This document shows positions 1-13,435 of a DNA stretch of 64,000 nt, piece by piece. Numbering within the stretch: position 1 is the stretch's first letter; every line of letters starts with the position of its first letter. A program made the position numbers and the translations under genes. Location: the NCBI RefSeq assembly GCF_963678635.1, contig NC_087069.1, positions 31,769,710 through 31,833,709 on the forward strand, given 5' to 3'. The notes beneath the pieces were generated by a model. The model was not told where the DNA came from, made no database searches, and was given only the letters and a program-made list of their open reading frames with translations. The DNA is from Symsagittifera roscoffensis. Taxonomy: Eukaryota > Xenacoelomorpha > Acoela > Convolutidae.

Positions 1-194
1 CCTAAAGAAAAATCTTAAGTTGATACCCTTCCATATTTTGAATTGAAAAAAATTTCTAAAATATTCATTATTTTTGCTTAAACATTGTCCCCGACGCCTT
101 TTGTTAACCATTGTACCCTATGAAAATTGCTTAAATATGGCGTCCATAGTTTTTGGCGCTGCGTTAAAATAAAAGAATAATTTTCCACACGATT

Positions 195-560
195 TTCTAC
201 GTGCTCAAATGAGTTAAAGATTAGTCTCAAGCGTCAAAGTGAGCAGTTTTAGGTTATTCGACGACCTAAAAGGATATAGTAAGCAAGTTGGCATTATCTA
301 TACTTCGGAAAATTGCCTGACAGATTGTTAATGAATGAAAACTGCGTTGAAGTTGTGGGCTTGAAGTTATTCAAACAATGGACGTGTCTGAAAAAGCGCA
401 ATCATTCTGCCTTGCTCTTTTGACAGTTCAAATGGACATTTGAAAACGCAGTTCCAATTTTAACGCCATTTAACTGTTTGAAGGTCAGAATTACGTTGTC
501 CATAAATTTGTTAGAAACTATAAAAGACAGCTTCCCAGCACCCAAAACAACAAGCCTTTC
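195..560 (+). repeat. Short (internally deleted) copy of a dispersed repeat
   Basis: Two blocks match the longer copy at 5365-7705 in the same orientation: about 200-282 (around GACGACCTAAAAGGATA) matches 5370-5450, and about 288-545 (around TACTTCGGAAAATTGCCTG) matches 7463-7695. Here the blocks are nearly adjacent; in the long copy about 2 kb of satellite lies between them. The copy sits in the intron after exon 9 of the F-box gene. Positions 1-195 hold no recognisable feature. Confidence 0.7.
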
Positions 561-656
561 GGATAAAAAATTCAAGTTATAAAACTTCTGCTTTACAGAA
601 CCAAACGTTACCAAAAATTAGTAGTACAATAGAAGTTAATTATTGAAACATGTAAC

Positions 657-3600
657 CTGTCCACTAAAACTGTAGACCCAATGGAGGCAGACTTGAAACT
701 CAAATCCCTCCAGGTGATACTGTCAATCATCACAGCCTCACAATGACTCATCACCCCACAACCTCCCCCTGCCCCTGAACCCATTCCACACTGGTGAGGG
801 ACAGTCGAGGAGGAGGAGAATGATGCACCGGCTAGTCCACTGCTGCTGCTATTGCACTGAATGTTTAATTTGGCACTGAAGGAATTGGACAGAGATTTCA
901 CGCTCGAGGGGCGCAAAGAGGAGGAACTGCTAGTTGTATTTGCACTGTTTGTAGCTGTAGTGTTGTTGCTACTTGTTGAGGGGTTGGAGGGGGTCTGCAG
1001 TTGTAAGTTGCCGGCTACATGCACACTGTCTGAGTTGAGAATGGGCAGAATCACGGCTGGTTTGCTTCCGTAGTCTAAAACGAACAAAAAAACAGTGAAA
1101 CATTTCTAAGCACGGAGTTTCACGAATACCCTAAAACCTCTACATTTGCTTGAAAATATTTTCGCCTGTCAAACACATATTTTTTAGATTTAAAATGAGA
1201 AAAAAACAAGACCTTTTTCTAAGCAAACTTTTTCAATCCGTAAAAAAAATTAAAGCATTCTTTCGCAAGGAAAAAAGTAACAACCATCCGCGCGAAAGAC
1301 ATGATGAAAATCTAGCAGACAAGAAAGACGCTTCAACGATAAGTATGGGGCTTCTTTGGAAGGGGGAGTAACAGGGGGATGCAAACAATTTAATTGTAGA
1401 GGTGACTGTTTAACGATAGCAATTTTTTGCTTATTAGTAGCAGAAATAGGGACTTTTTGAAAAAACATGTGTTTACGTGTAAAACACGTTTTATTCTAAT
1501 ATGATTGGATAAAAAAAAGTTTTGAAACCCCCACCTGTGTACACGAGTAAGAGAATGTAAATGTGGGGACTAAACAAACGTCGGACCTGATGCGAACATG
1601 ACGTGGTGCATGCCAATGAACAGTCTGGTCTTGGGTATGTGGGAGGAGGTGGAGTAGACTGTGTGGTAGGAGCCATGGAGGTGGTTGAAGAAGAGCACCT
1701 TGGTCCTACAGGCCAACGCCAACACATTCTCGTCCTTGAACTCCACTCGCCACACCTGCGCACAACACAGAACAGTGGGGGGATAAAGAAATGATTAAAC
1801 TTTTCCATCCACTCGTTTTTTAGCCTGTTTGCCTTCTACACCCTATTATACTTGATCCTCTCTTCTATAATTTTAATTTGTTTTTCAGGATTATCACTCG
1901 ATGAGCTAAATGCTCTTTGCTAACTCCTCCAAACATTTTGGAAATTTGCAATATGTAGCTGGTAAATTTAACTAAGCTTAACTTTTATTATTTATTTTTC
2001 TTTTGTTTTTCGATTTAAGTTTACTGATTCAAGATGAAATTACATAGCCTAAATGACATCTTTCTTGGTTAGTAGGAAATTGCGAAAATTCACAAAACCT
2101 GAAAAAATTAGGGCGCGGGTAAAGTTACAACATGACAATAATTTATTTAAATATACCATTAAATACTTCAGTTAACTTTCAATACAGGCACAAGGAGACA
2201 GTTAAGCTACATTACGCAAGCACAACATCGATAAAATTATGAGTTATTTCTGATTTAGGATCTGATTAAGGAGGCGCGCGGCAAGTTTCTTCCGGTGACC
2301 CTTTTGTTATTTTTACGATATAATTGTCAGGCTTGCCGTTTCTTAAGACTTCCTGACAGCGCCTTTGTACCATTTAAGGGTAGTAAACATAGTTGATTGC
2401 ATTCGGATCCGTTCCTCGCCACAGAAACTTTCGACCACAAATGTTTTGGGTCCAAACAGATGGGTGTGAAAATCCATTTGGTCTACCTAAGAAAACATCC
2501 GTCCGCCCACACCAAAACCCTAGATCTGCACCAGTTGGACCATTATGTGTTGGATATAATGTGTAGGGCAGACTCCTCGTATAAGTACCAGTACCTGTTC
2601 TGGCACAGTCCAGCGCTTCCACTCTCTGAGTCTGTGGCCACAATCCAAAATGTGATGCAGCTGCAACTCCGTCTGTGCCTTCTCCTCGTGTCTGAACGTG
2701 GCCACCAGCAGATGGTCAAACACTCGAATAGTACTCTGACTCTTCTTGAACTCAGTCGAGAAGAAGTACTCCCGTAGACCTTAACCACATCACAACACAA
2801 TACAACAATCAACACATCCACTCAACAAAGGTATTACTACTCAACTTATAACCTTGGACAAACAGAAAAAAATTAAAGCAGGCTTGCCGTGTGAGTTCGC
2901 AAGAGGTTTATTTGTCCATATAAATGGATTATTTCCGATCTGAATCTTTTGCCTCTTGTTTGTTGCTGTATTTTTATAACTGTTTTAAAACCAGGCTCTA
3001 CTACCCAAGTAATGCATCATCTGGCTGTTTAAAATGATTTCTAAAACTGACCGATGGGTGCGGTGGTGCCTGGCATGGCAGCAGCTGCAGCAGCCGCCGA
3101 CTGGTCACTCATGCTCCTCTTCAGGAACTCATTGGCAGTCAGACAGTCGCCGTCGTCCGAGTCATCGTTGTCCATGTCCCCCCACAGGGGCGAGAAGGGG
3201 GAACTACTACTGCTGCTAGTATCTTTAATGTTGTTCGGGTTTCCCAGGGGTGCCTTGACTACCACTATTTTGCTCTGATTGGTCGCACGGTCTCGTTCAA
3301 ACAACACTACAGCTGGAAAAAACGTTATCATAAGAAATACGTAATAATCCCTTCCATTCACATGTTTAATTCTCAAAAAAATTTAATTGAAAAATGAAAC
3401 AATCACTCAATATTTTCGCGTACTGATTGAAGAGTTTTTTATCAGCTGAAATGTTTGTTCACGTAGGAAGGCTAAGAAAATTATGTACTTTTTTTGATGA
3501 GAATAAAGTATATAATTACATAAACCCACTAGACAAGAATAGTTCGGACCTGATATTTTGGAGTTTAGAAACTGTTTGTTTCTGCTGCTGCTATTTCCGC

Positions 3601-6600
3601 TGTTTCTCTTCAGAATACTGGCAAAAAGACTGCTAGTGGACGAGGAGGACGCAGAAATAGACGAAAAAGAGTTCGTCTGCTGACTGGAGTCCCCCCTGTC
3701 GCCCCCATTTGTGGACCCTCCCCCTCCACCACCCCCACCCGAGGAGCTCCCATCAGATGGATCCTTGGTGGGGTCTTCGAAGCAGCAGCCTGCTATGCAG
3801 GGTTGCACCATGTTGATATTGGGAACTGTCTTGATCAGCTTCCCTACAAAGCATTAGAAAAATTCATAAGTAACATATCCCCCTAAACATAACGGACAAA
3901 TTTCCTCAGAAAACAAAGGAGCAAAATTCTGGATTCTGGGTGGCTAAAAAGAGATACTTAAAATCAAATGAACAAATTAGCCTAATTTTTTTGGCTGTGA
4001 AAACTCAATTACTTGCCCAAAACCGGAATATACTAAAGAGGAATATTCATTTAATTGAAAATATTCCAATAGGAATATTCAATTAATTAGCCCAAATTGA
4101 TTCAGGCAGAAATAGGGTCGGATCTACTCCGCCATTTTTATCCGTATTTTTAAGGTCGATCAAATTGATGTTCCGAGCTCTCGCAAAACTTATGCCCCAA
4201 TATGCCAAACTTCCTGCAATGCGGGCGAACTTTTAACAAAACATGCCAAAAAGGCCGTGTTCCCACGTTAAATTTAGCATGTATTGGCGCCAAAGGCGCT
4301 TTAAGAAAGTTAAAGGCTGGTCAGCTAAAACTAGATGTAAACGGTAGCGCATTAAGGGGGGGGGGGGCAGACGCCCTTTCCTCTCAGGGATTCGACCCTC
4401 TGCCGACCCAAAGATTCCCCCTTTGTACTATTTTGAGATATCCATTTTTTGCTGGCCATTTTTTTGCGTCCAATTGAGATATTCACAATTTGTGAGGGGG
4501 GAGACCAAGCTGGCAGACCAGATTGGCGCTAAAGGCGCCAATCTATACTAATTTTGAGGGGGGAGCGCGCGTCGAAAAAACGCAATTTTTTGGTAGAAAT
4601 TTTCCAAGAAGTGCCTAAAAACGGTTTTTTTCATAAATTTGCCTGCGACGGAGAAATATTCGTCAAATTAGGGTCTTTATAGTGGTTTGGGAGAGCTCAG
4701 AAAATCAATATGGTCGACCTACAAAAAAAAGACAAAATTTTCAAAATTTTTTTGAAAATCCGCCCCCTTTCAAGAAAATCCTAGATCCGCGTCTGGAAGT
4801 TAGTGTTTTGGATGGCCAGCGGGTGTAACCCCTCCCCAATTTGTCCCTGGCAAAATTGTATATTTCGTCAAATATTTTTACAGTGGCGAATCTGCATTTC
4901 AGAAAAAAGCAAACTAATAGCAAAGTCGCTCAAGAAAGGAAAAAAGAAATATGGAAATACAGTTAAAAGTAGCCTTGAAAAACAAAACATTTAGCTATCA
5001 GCTGGAATCGTCGATCCTCCGATCTGTAGACTAGAAGTCGCACGTTCTTCCATGTGCGAGACGGTCATCTGTCACTATCAAACAGTGAAAAAGTAAATTT
5101 GAGCCTGAACAAATTTTAAGACTTCTCCTGGAAAAAAACCAAATAATAAAATCATCAGCACCTATATAAGACTCTGAACTACGTTCATCGATTCTTAAGA
5201 ATTCTGACCCAAATTCTAAAATTATTCCAAAAAAAGTTCGCGTTTGCCACATTTTAAGTGTTTTTTTTAAATTAATGCCAAATTGTTGGCAACAACAGTG
5301 ACCTTGAGCAAATTAAACAGCCAAAACACGACGATTTTTTTTAGGTTAATTAGACTTTGCATACAGCTTTCTAGTGCTCAAATGAGTTAACAATTGGTTT
5401 CAAGCGTCAAAATGTGCAGTTTTAGGCAATTCGACGACCTAAAGGGATACTGGCGTGCAACGCACCTCTGGTACTCATAATAAACCGCATATTCTGGAAA
5501 AAAGGATCTGCATTCTTTGAGTGTACTCTGACAGCACACAATTACAAGGTTCGTAATAACAAATTTTGCAAAGTTTTTTTATTCAAGTTTTTCATTTGAA
5601 ATTTTGAAATTTTTGATTTGCAACTCTTATACTACCCAACTACAACTTTGGGAAATTCAAATTTCGAGAAACTTCACCTTAAGTTTTCAAAAAAAGGTAT
5701 TTTTTGAGAACCAGAAAAAATTTCACATCTCGGAAGCTACCAAGATATCAGCAGTCTTACTTGATAGCAATAATCGCAATCTTTGAAAGTTCTCTAACAG
5801 CACACATCTACAGGGTTGGGAGTTTCACTCAAGTAAATTTTTTTTCTAATTTGAGTTTTCTGAAAAATTTCAAAAAAAATCACGAAAATCGTCTTATCTC
5901 TTAAACTAAAAAGAATCGGGCATTCTTATTTGGAGGCCGCAGTTGCAACCCCTGCGATTACTGACTGCCCCCAACTACAGGTTAGGAATACTGCAAGGTT
6001 TTTTAGCAGTCATATTTGGAGCAGGGTGACCACTTTTTTCAGAGAAAAATCGTGACTATAACAATTTTCGAATTTTTGTCGACCTTTTTTTTTAGGTCGA
6101 CCAAATTAATTTTTCAAGCTCTGCCAAAGCACAAAAAATTCCCTGTTTGGCCAAAATTTCTGCGCCGCAGGCAAATTTGTAAAAAACAGGCCAAAAAGGC
6201 GGTTTTATGGGTTTTTTTGGAAAATTTCGACCAAAAATTGCGTTTTTTTGGCGCCCCTCCCCCCTCAATATTTGTATATATTGGCGCAAAGGCGCCTTTA
6301 GAAAAATTTTAGGGTCCGTCACCTAAAACCGTTGTAAATAGTGACTTTTATTGACCATTGAAAAAATAGTGACGAATTGACCAATAGTGACTGGTCACTA
6401 AAATAGTGACCATGTGGTCACCCTGATTTGGAGGCAAAATTCGCAACTCCTGAGAGTAACCTGACGAAGCCTCACACAAGTTTTTTCAAATTTTTTATAT
6501 CTAAGTTCTCTGAAAAATTTTGAGAAAATCCTAAAAAAAACGTCATATCTAGAAAACTACAAACATTTAAGCAGCCATATTCAGTGGCAAGATTCGCATT

Positions 6601-9600
6601 TCCCTGAGAGTACCCCCACAGATTCTAAAAACAGGATTGAGATCTTCAACATTTTGGGATTTTTTAACATCCAAGTTTTTTTGAAAATTTCGGAGAAAAT
6701 CATAAAAAAACGTCGTATCTTGAAAACTACAAGTATTTGAGCATTCATATTTGGGGGCAAAATTTGCAACTCCTGAGAATACCTTGACAGAGCCTCAGCA
6801 CAGCGATGCGAATATGAAATTTTGTGAAATTTCTTATATCTAATTTTTCTGAAAAATTTTGAAAAAATCTTGAAAAAACGTCATATCTCGAAAACTGCAA
6901 GGATTTGAGTAGCCATAATCAGAGGCAAGATTCGCAACATTTGAGTATTCTCACAATATCCAACAACAGGAATGAGATCTTCAACGTTTTGAAAGTTTTT
7001 GAAATCATAAAAAATGTCATATCTCGATAACTACAACGATTTGAGAAGTGAGATTTGGAGGAAAGATTAGCAACCCCTAAGAGTACCCTGACAGCACCCA
7101 ACTACAGCGCTGGAATTTCAAAAATTGGAAATTTTTTAAAATTAATTTTTCCGGAAATTTTTGAAGAATCTTGAAATTTGCCTATCTCGTACACTAAAAG
7201 GATTTAGTTATTCATATATGGAGGCCAGAATCGCAAAACCTGGGAAAACTCTTACAACATCCCACTATTAGGTTGATGAAATAAACACTGAATTTAAACT
7301 GGAAAATCGAAAAAACCTTAACCATAGCAATATACGATATAGCTTAAACATAAAAAAACTCTTTCGTTAAACATGCAAAATTATCATGCTTAAACATGGG
7401 AGATAGCTGTCACTCGCATTTAAATATAGTATAGATAGTTATAGATAGAAAACATTTTGGCATTATCTATCTATACTTCGGAAAATTGCCTGGTAGATTG
7501 TTGACGTATAAAAAATGTGTTCAAGTTGTGGGCTTGAAGTTATTCAAACAAAAGACGTGTCTGAAAAAGCGCAATCATTCTGCATTGCTCTTTTGACAGT
7601 TCAAATTGACATTTGAAAATGCAGTTCCAATATTAACGCCATTGAACTGTTTGAAGGTCAGAATTACGTTGTCCAATAAATTTGTTAGAAAATATTTAAA
7701 AAAAAAACAGTTTCACGGCACTTACAACTCTACTCAAGCAGATAGAACAGATGCAATTAATATTCCCTTGCTATGCAGCAAACGAGTCCCTGATGTGCAA
7801 CTTCAGTAGGAAAAAAGTAGTTTCGTGATATTAAACCACGCTCGCTAGCTCGCGTGTGTAACAAATACCATTACACTTCGCATGTGCTCGTAAAACTTCA
7901 TAGAGCATTAAACTTTGATGTTTTTCATCTTTCATGTACTTAATGAATATTATGCATAAAAATAGCGAGGGCTTGTTTAATTCATCTAAAAATTATGCGG
8001 CTTAAGCTAGGTTTGACATCTAAAAACTTAGGAATATTAACACACAGAGGCGAAGTGGAGCTTCGTGATACTTGCGAGACCACTTAAATACGATTGAAAG
8101 CTAGCAGAAAAAAATGAAACGCCCTTAAGTCGAAAACAAAATACAAAAAACGACCTGATAAAATTCCATTTTCCTATCTGTTAACCTTGCTAATCGCAAA
8201 GATAAATAAGAACATATTAACGTTATCTTTTGCTCGAGGATATTCTCGTAATGGGTATTAATTATGCCCTTCGTCTATTCTTGTAGAATTCGTTTTTTTT
8301 ACTGTAATATTTCAATGCTGTTGCATAACACTTGATTTTGGAAAACTAAATACTTTCTTCCTATATATTTTTTTCAGAACTTTTTAGAATGAAAAATATG
8401 ATATTATGCTGAATAATTTCAAACTTTCTTAACTCACCGGTGATAATGTGGTATATGTTGAGCTGCCAGATACAGCTGGGACTCTTGCTCATCTTCCGCA
8501 TCTGACTACCTCCGCCTCCCGTTGAACTCCCTTGACTCCCACCAGCAACACTACTCGTAGAGTTGTTCACAGACTGCACTGTCCACCTGTCAACAGACAA
8601 AGACACTTCACTTTCCCCAGAGTTTTTCATACTTCTTCAAATAAATTTATTGACTCTGCAATCATAAAAATACTATACATCCACGTTTTGCTTCGTGCTT
8701 TATGATAATTTATGTTCCGACCACAACACAAAACGGGTAGGGTGCGTTTTTCCGACTCATTTTTACGGCGTCAAAACAATTTGTAGGAAAAAAGCGTAGT
8801 ATCATAGTAAAGCGCTTTCAGCCGTGATTCGGATTCCGAAAACAATTTCAAAAAAGTTGCCTGAGTCGAGAAAAATCGTTGTGAAATTGGTCGAGATTGT
8901 TAGCAAATAACACAAAAAAAACATTAATGTTACACAGAGGCTAATCCTCTATGAAGTGCAATAAGAAAATTTAGAAATAAGCCTCGAATAAGTAAGAATT
9001 CGGCAACGTCTCGGACTCCAACCTGCGACCTATAGATTATGAAACTCACTCACTAACCACACAGCCACGAACGCTTAATAGGTCTGGCCACAAATAAAGC
9101 AGAGAACGGATGCTATGCAACTTCCAATGCTACAGTTTAATTTCCAAGTAAGTAAACACTGTCATTTGCAAATTAGGTCAGAAAAAAGGTTTGTAATAAA
9201 ACACTACGCTGATCGCTAGTGTAAACATGAAAAAGGATAGCCGGCTGTTGTTAAGTTCCGACCACAGAATGTTTCGAGTTTCTTTGTTCAAACTATAATT
9301 ATTTTCAGACTAATTTTTTCCGGCATTTTTTTAGTGTTTCAGTGATTTCAACTTGTGATATGGCTCACTAGGCCAAGCATTCCCCTCTCGCTAACTAAAA
9401 ATCAATGATTTTTTAAAAAATTTTTAAGAAAATATTTTTAGCTTTCGTTTTAAGAATTTGCCTGGTCGGAACAATTTGTGCTATTTTCACAGTTGATCCT
9501 TGTTGATGTTAACATTCATGTTTTGTTTGTGGTGTTTGCCTATATTCTATCACTTATTTAAATTGATTTAGTGTGAAATCAAAAAGATAAGCACATCAAG

Positions 9601-12600
9601 TTTCAATACAAAAACACGAACAGTGCATGTAGAAAATCATCAATCAGTAAAATTCTCGGATACCATATGATTTCTTGGATCAATTGAGCAATCCCCCCCC
9701 ATTATCGCGTGGGGGGAGATAGATCAGTAGGTACTTGAGACATGAAATCATAAAACATATTTTCCAACGACTGTGGAAAGCCTAAACTTACAATATCAAA
9801 GCTCAAAAGTTTCATTCAGATTGAAAAAAGAATCAATAAAACAGGCATAAAAAGCGACTTTTTCTTTCTTAAAACGACACATAGCTTTTGAGTACAATAT
9901 TAAGGTGCTGCGGATAACCGTTTTTGCTATTCAGATACAAGGCAAGAGCACCAACCCTGGTAAATTGCTTTCCTCGATGAGGCTATGGTCGCCAAAACAA
10001 AAATTTGCAAAAAAATTATTTTCATAAATTTCGATTTTTTTTCAAGTTTTTTTTTCGATACTCATATAAAATAAACTTCAGTCGGTCAATTGATTGCGTG
10101 CTATGAACACATCATCCGTGTACTTGCGTTTGCTGACGTCTTTTTGTAGAGTTTTTTGTTTTTGCTGGGGGGGGGAGATAGCTCAATTGGTCATTACGAT
10201 ATTGCTCAATTGATCCGATTTCTTTGATTGGTTTATGAAGAACAAAAAAAGTAAGAAAGAAAGAAAGAAAGAATAAATTAAGATAGAAACACATCTATCT
10301 TACACGTGATAGAACAAAAGCAAACAAAAGTTTATAGAAAGTTTTTGTTTCTTAAGGCTCTGGCTGGAAAAAGCTTGAAATGTTTTTCTAATTTTTCGTG
10401 TGCTGCAACTGCTTTTTCTCTAAGTCTGTTTTCTGCATAAGTTTCTCGTTTTGGCAATTTTGAATGAAGAATATGGTCTTGTTTTGAACTTGACTGTAAT
10501 AGTTTGTTGTCATGGTTCTCTATGAGCTCGAAAATTGGAGTAAATGTAGAAGTAACACCAAGTTTAAGAGCCCTGCGCTGAACTTTGTCCACATCGGCCA
10601 ATTCGGTCGAATTGGCACATGCCCATACCGGTAATGCGTAAGTAATTTTACTCTGCACCAAAATTTTGTATAAAATATCAAGGGCAGAGATGTTCATACC
10701 AAATGTCTTTAGTCTATACAAAAGGTATATACTGCTGGTTACTTTTTTGCATAAACTTTTGATGTGCGATGAAAACGTAAGCCTGCTATCAAATAATACT
10801 CCGAGAATTTTAAGCTCTTCCACTTGCTCAATACCATCAAAAGCTTGTGGTACTAAACTAATGTCATTCGGTTTGACAGTCATCAGTTTTGTTTTTCCCT
10901 CGTTGAGTATGAAGTTATTTGTGGAGCACCAAGTTTTAATTTCCTCCAAAACTTTCATCGTGTTTTCGACCGAGCCGAACCCCGCTATCACAGAGTTTGC
11001 ATCGTCCGCAAACTTTATAATTCTAGCACTGTTTGTACTCTCCAAATCCAAATCATAGCTTACTGTATTGAAACGCGGCGGGCCAAGAACTGTTCCCTGA
11101 GGAACACCTTGGTTAATGCATAGCAAGTTCGAACGCTGAGAATTACTTTCCGTGAAAATTTTTCTGTCCTGAAGAAAATTTGCGATCCAATTGATTATGA
11201 ATGGATTGATTTCCGGTCTAACTGATTGTAGCTTATCAATTATAATTGAATGCTGGGCTCTATCAAATGCTTTACTAAGGTCTATTGATAGTATCTGTAT
11301 ATAATCAGCTTTACTTTTCTGAAAAGAAGCAATTTCTTGCTGAAGACAAATCATAGCCGTTGTGGTAGACGCTGAATTTCTGAAACCGTGTTGGTTTTTA
11401 GGTAACCAGCTGTTGTACTGTGCTGAGATGAAGTTTTTCATAATAATTCTTTCGAAGAACCGAGAGATTACTGGGGTGATTGAGATGGGTCGATAGTCCT
11501 CAGGGCCCATAGGGGCTTTGCATTTGGCGATCGGAACTATTTTTGCAGTTTTCAGGAGTGAGGGGACTTTGGTTTGCAATATTGACAAGTTCAATATCTT
11601 TAACACTGGTTCTGCAAGCGAATGAGCGTTCTCCTTCCAGACCCAATACGGAATCTGGTCCGGTAGCAGTTTGTTTTAATCGTTTGAGCTGGGAGTATAT
11701 TTGCTGTAGTGAGACCTCTGGGGAGTCATAACCTGATACGTTACATACATGCGGCTCAATATACTCCGTAGAAGTACAAATGTCCGCAAAGTATTGATTC
11801 AGCTCGTCAGGTTCGTGGTTTGCTGTAGAAGTTAAGTTTTTTCGGCCTGTTAAATAGTTCACTTCTTGCCACCAAGATTTGGTTCCACGTTTACTTTTTG
11901 TGAGATTCTTCTTTATCTCCATTTTGATAGCATTTTCTACTTCGGTTGAAATTCTGTCTTTTTTCTTCATGCGGTACTTTTTCTTGAGAAGCGATTTCAG
12001 CAGAGGAGTCATGTAATTGGGGTCTCTAGCTGAAAGACGCACAGTTTTTATAGGACAGGTAACATCTAGAAGTTCAAGTAACAAGTTATTTAACTGGGTA
12101 AAGGCTAAGTCTGGGCAAGAGTAATCAATAAGGGACATATCTACTCGGTCCAAAGTGATACCAAATACTTCTCTGTTAGCAAAACTTGCTTTTCTGAATG
12201 ATGCGTGGTATCTTTCTGTTTTTTCTTGTAAGGGCTCACAGTAAACCGCTAAGTGATCTGTCGACAAATAGCAGTTTATGACGCTGGTTGGTTTGTAAAG
12301 CTCTGGTTTTGAGCAAAGAACTTTGTCCAGAATTTTTTCAAACCGAGTTGGATTTTTGTTAATTTGTACAAGGCCGCTAAAGTCGGTCAAGAGGTCACTG
12401 TTGAAGTTATTCAAATCTCCAGCAACGAGAAATGTGCAGGCTGGATTTTTTCTAAGTACTATTTCTCTTTTATCCAGTATATATTCAGCGAGTTGTATGT
12501 CACAGTTTGAGTCAGGCGGGTAATAAATACAGCCAACAAAAAAGTTTCGTTCATTCAGTACACAGTTGAGCAGTATTGTAAAGACTATACCTGAATTTGT

Positions 12601-13398
12601 CTCTGGTCGTGTAGCTGTCATTGGGACTATGTACACCCCCTGTTGGGGATGTTGCCGGACTGTTGTTGCTATTTGAGGGTGGGGAGGGGGTGGTGTTGGC
12701 GACCAGATTGATCACTAGCAGGTACGGTCCACAAACATGACGTCCCCCGATACTAGCCATGCCCACGTTAGACAATTTGAACCTGAAAACAATAACCTGA
12801 GAAACTTGGAACAAAACATGATGACAAGTGTTTATGTAAAAGTCAGAAATGACCTCAAATCTAGCGTTTGAAAATGAATTCATTGTAGGCTTTAGAATGC
12901 ACCGAACGAGTTCGTGATTTGAATAACTTAATTGATTTGATGAAATCACGTGACAGACTTTCATTGATAAATCATCGAATTGCTCGTCAATTCATTTGAA
13001 TTTAGATCGATGTTAATCAACTTAACTCACTTTTCTTTCCTCAGTTTGAATTTACTGTGATGAAATCTGAATATGATGAATGTGATGAAAAAAAAACTGT
13101 AATTCTTTCTAGGAACTCAACAAGAACAAATTTGTACGTGAAATACGAACAGACAAGCGTGATTTTTAAAACCAACTGAATTTTCAGGTTCAGCAAATCA
13201 AACTAATCACCTTTCCTAATAAATTTTTCGTGTTTATATACTGATTGATTCAGTTTTAACTATCTTTTTTTTCTCCAGACCAAATGATTATTGACCTGAA
13301 ATTACTGTTGATTTACTAACTTACATATGATATTTTTTGCTACTATGTTTAATTAGTTAAATTGACCGATGAGTGTCCATTTTCAAAAACCAAATAAC

Positions 13399-13435
<37 letters not shown>

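Larger units (their letters stand above)
5365..7705 (+). repeat. Long copy of dispersed repeat carrying a satellite array
   Basis: The left end (about 5370-5450) and right end (about 7463-7700) match the two halves of the short copy at 195-560. The interior is a decayed ~160-bp tandem repeat (5500-7290) with a hAT MITE inserted in it. The whole unit lies in intron 4 of the F-box gene. Repeat ends flanking a satellite suggest a non-autonomous mobile element with an internal tandem repeat, but I found no terminal inverted repeat or target duplication that would assign a class. Confidence 0.6.

Noticed and set aside
608-656. Extension of F-box exon 9 to the stop at 608
   Set aside because: A GT donor (AG/GTTACA) at 657/656 and loss of coding composition suggest splicing, although read-through to the stop as the true C-terminus cannot be fully excluded.
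861-1073. Plus-strand Leu/Val-rich frames over F-box exons
   Set aside because: Shadows of the Ser/Asn-rich minus-strand coding exon.
2374-2594. Possible continuation of F-box exon 7 or an extra exon (frame with GADLGFWCGRTD)
   Set aside because: A donor at 2595 gives the phase that exon 8 needs; the frame beyond resembles a MITE relic.
9660-10240. tRNA-like AGATAGCTCAATTGGT at 10175 with a partial inverted copy near 9668
   Set aside because: Box-A-like only, no box B; kept as at most an old repeat fragment, also seen near 33270.
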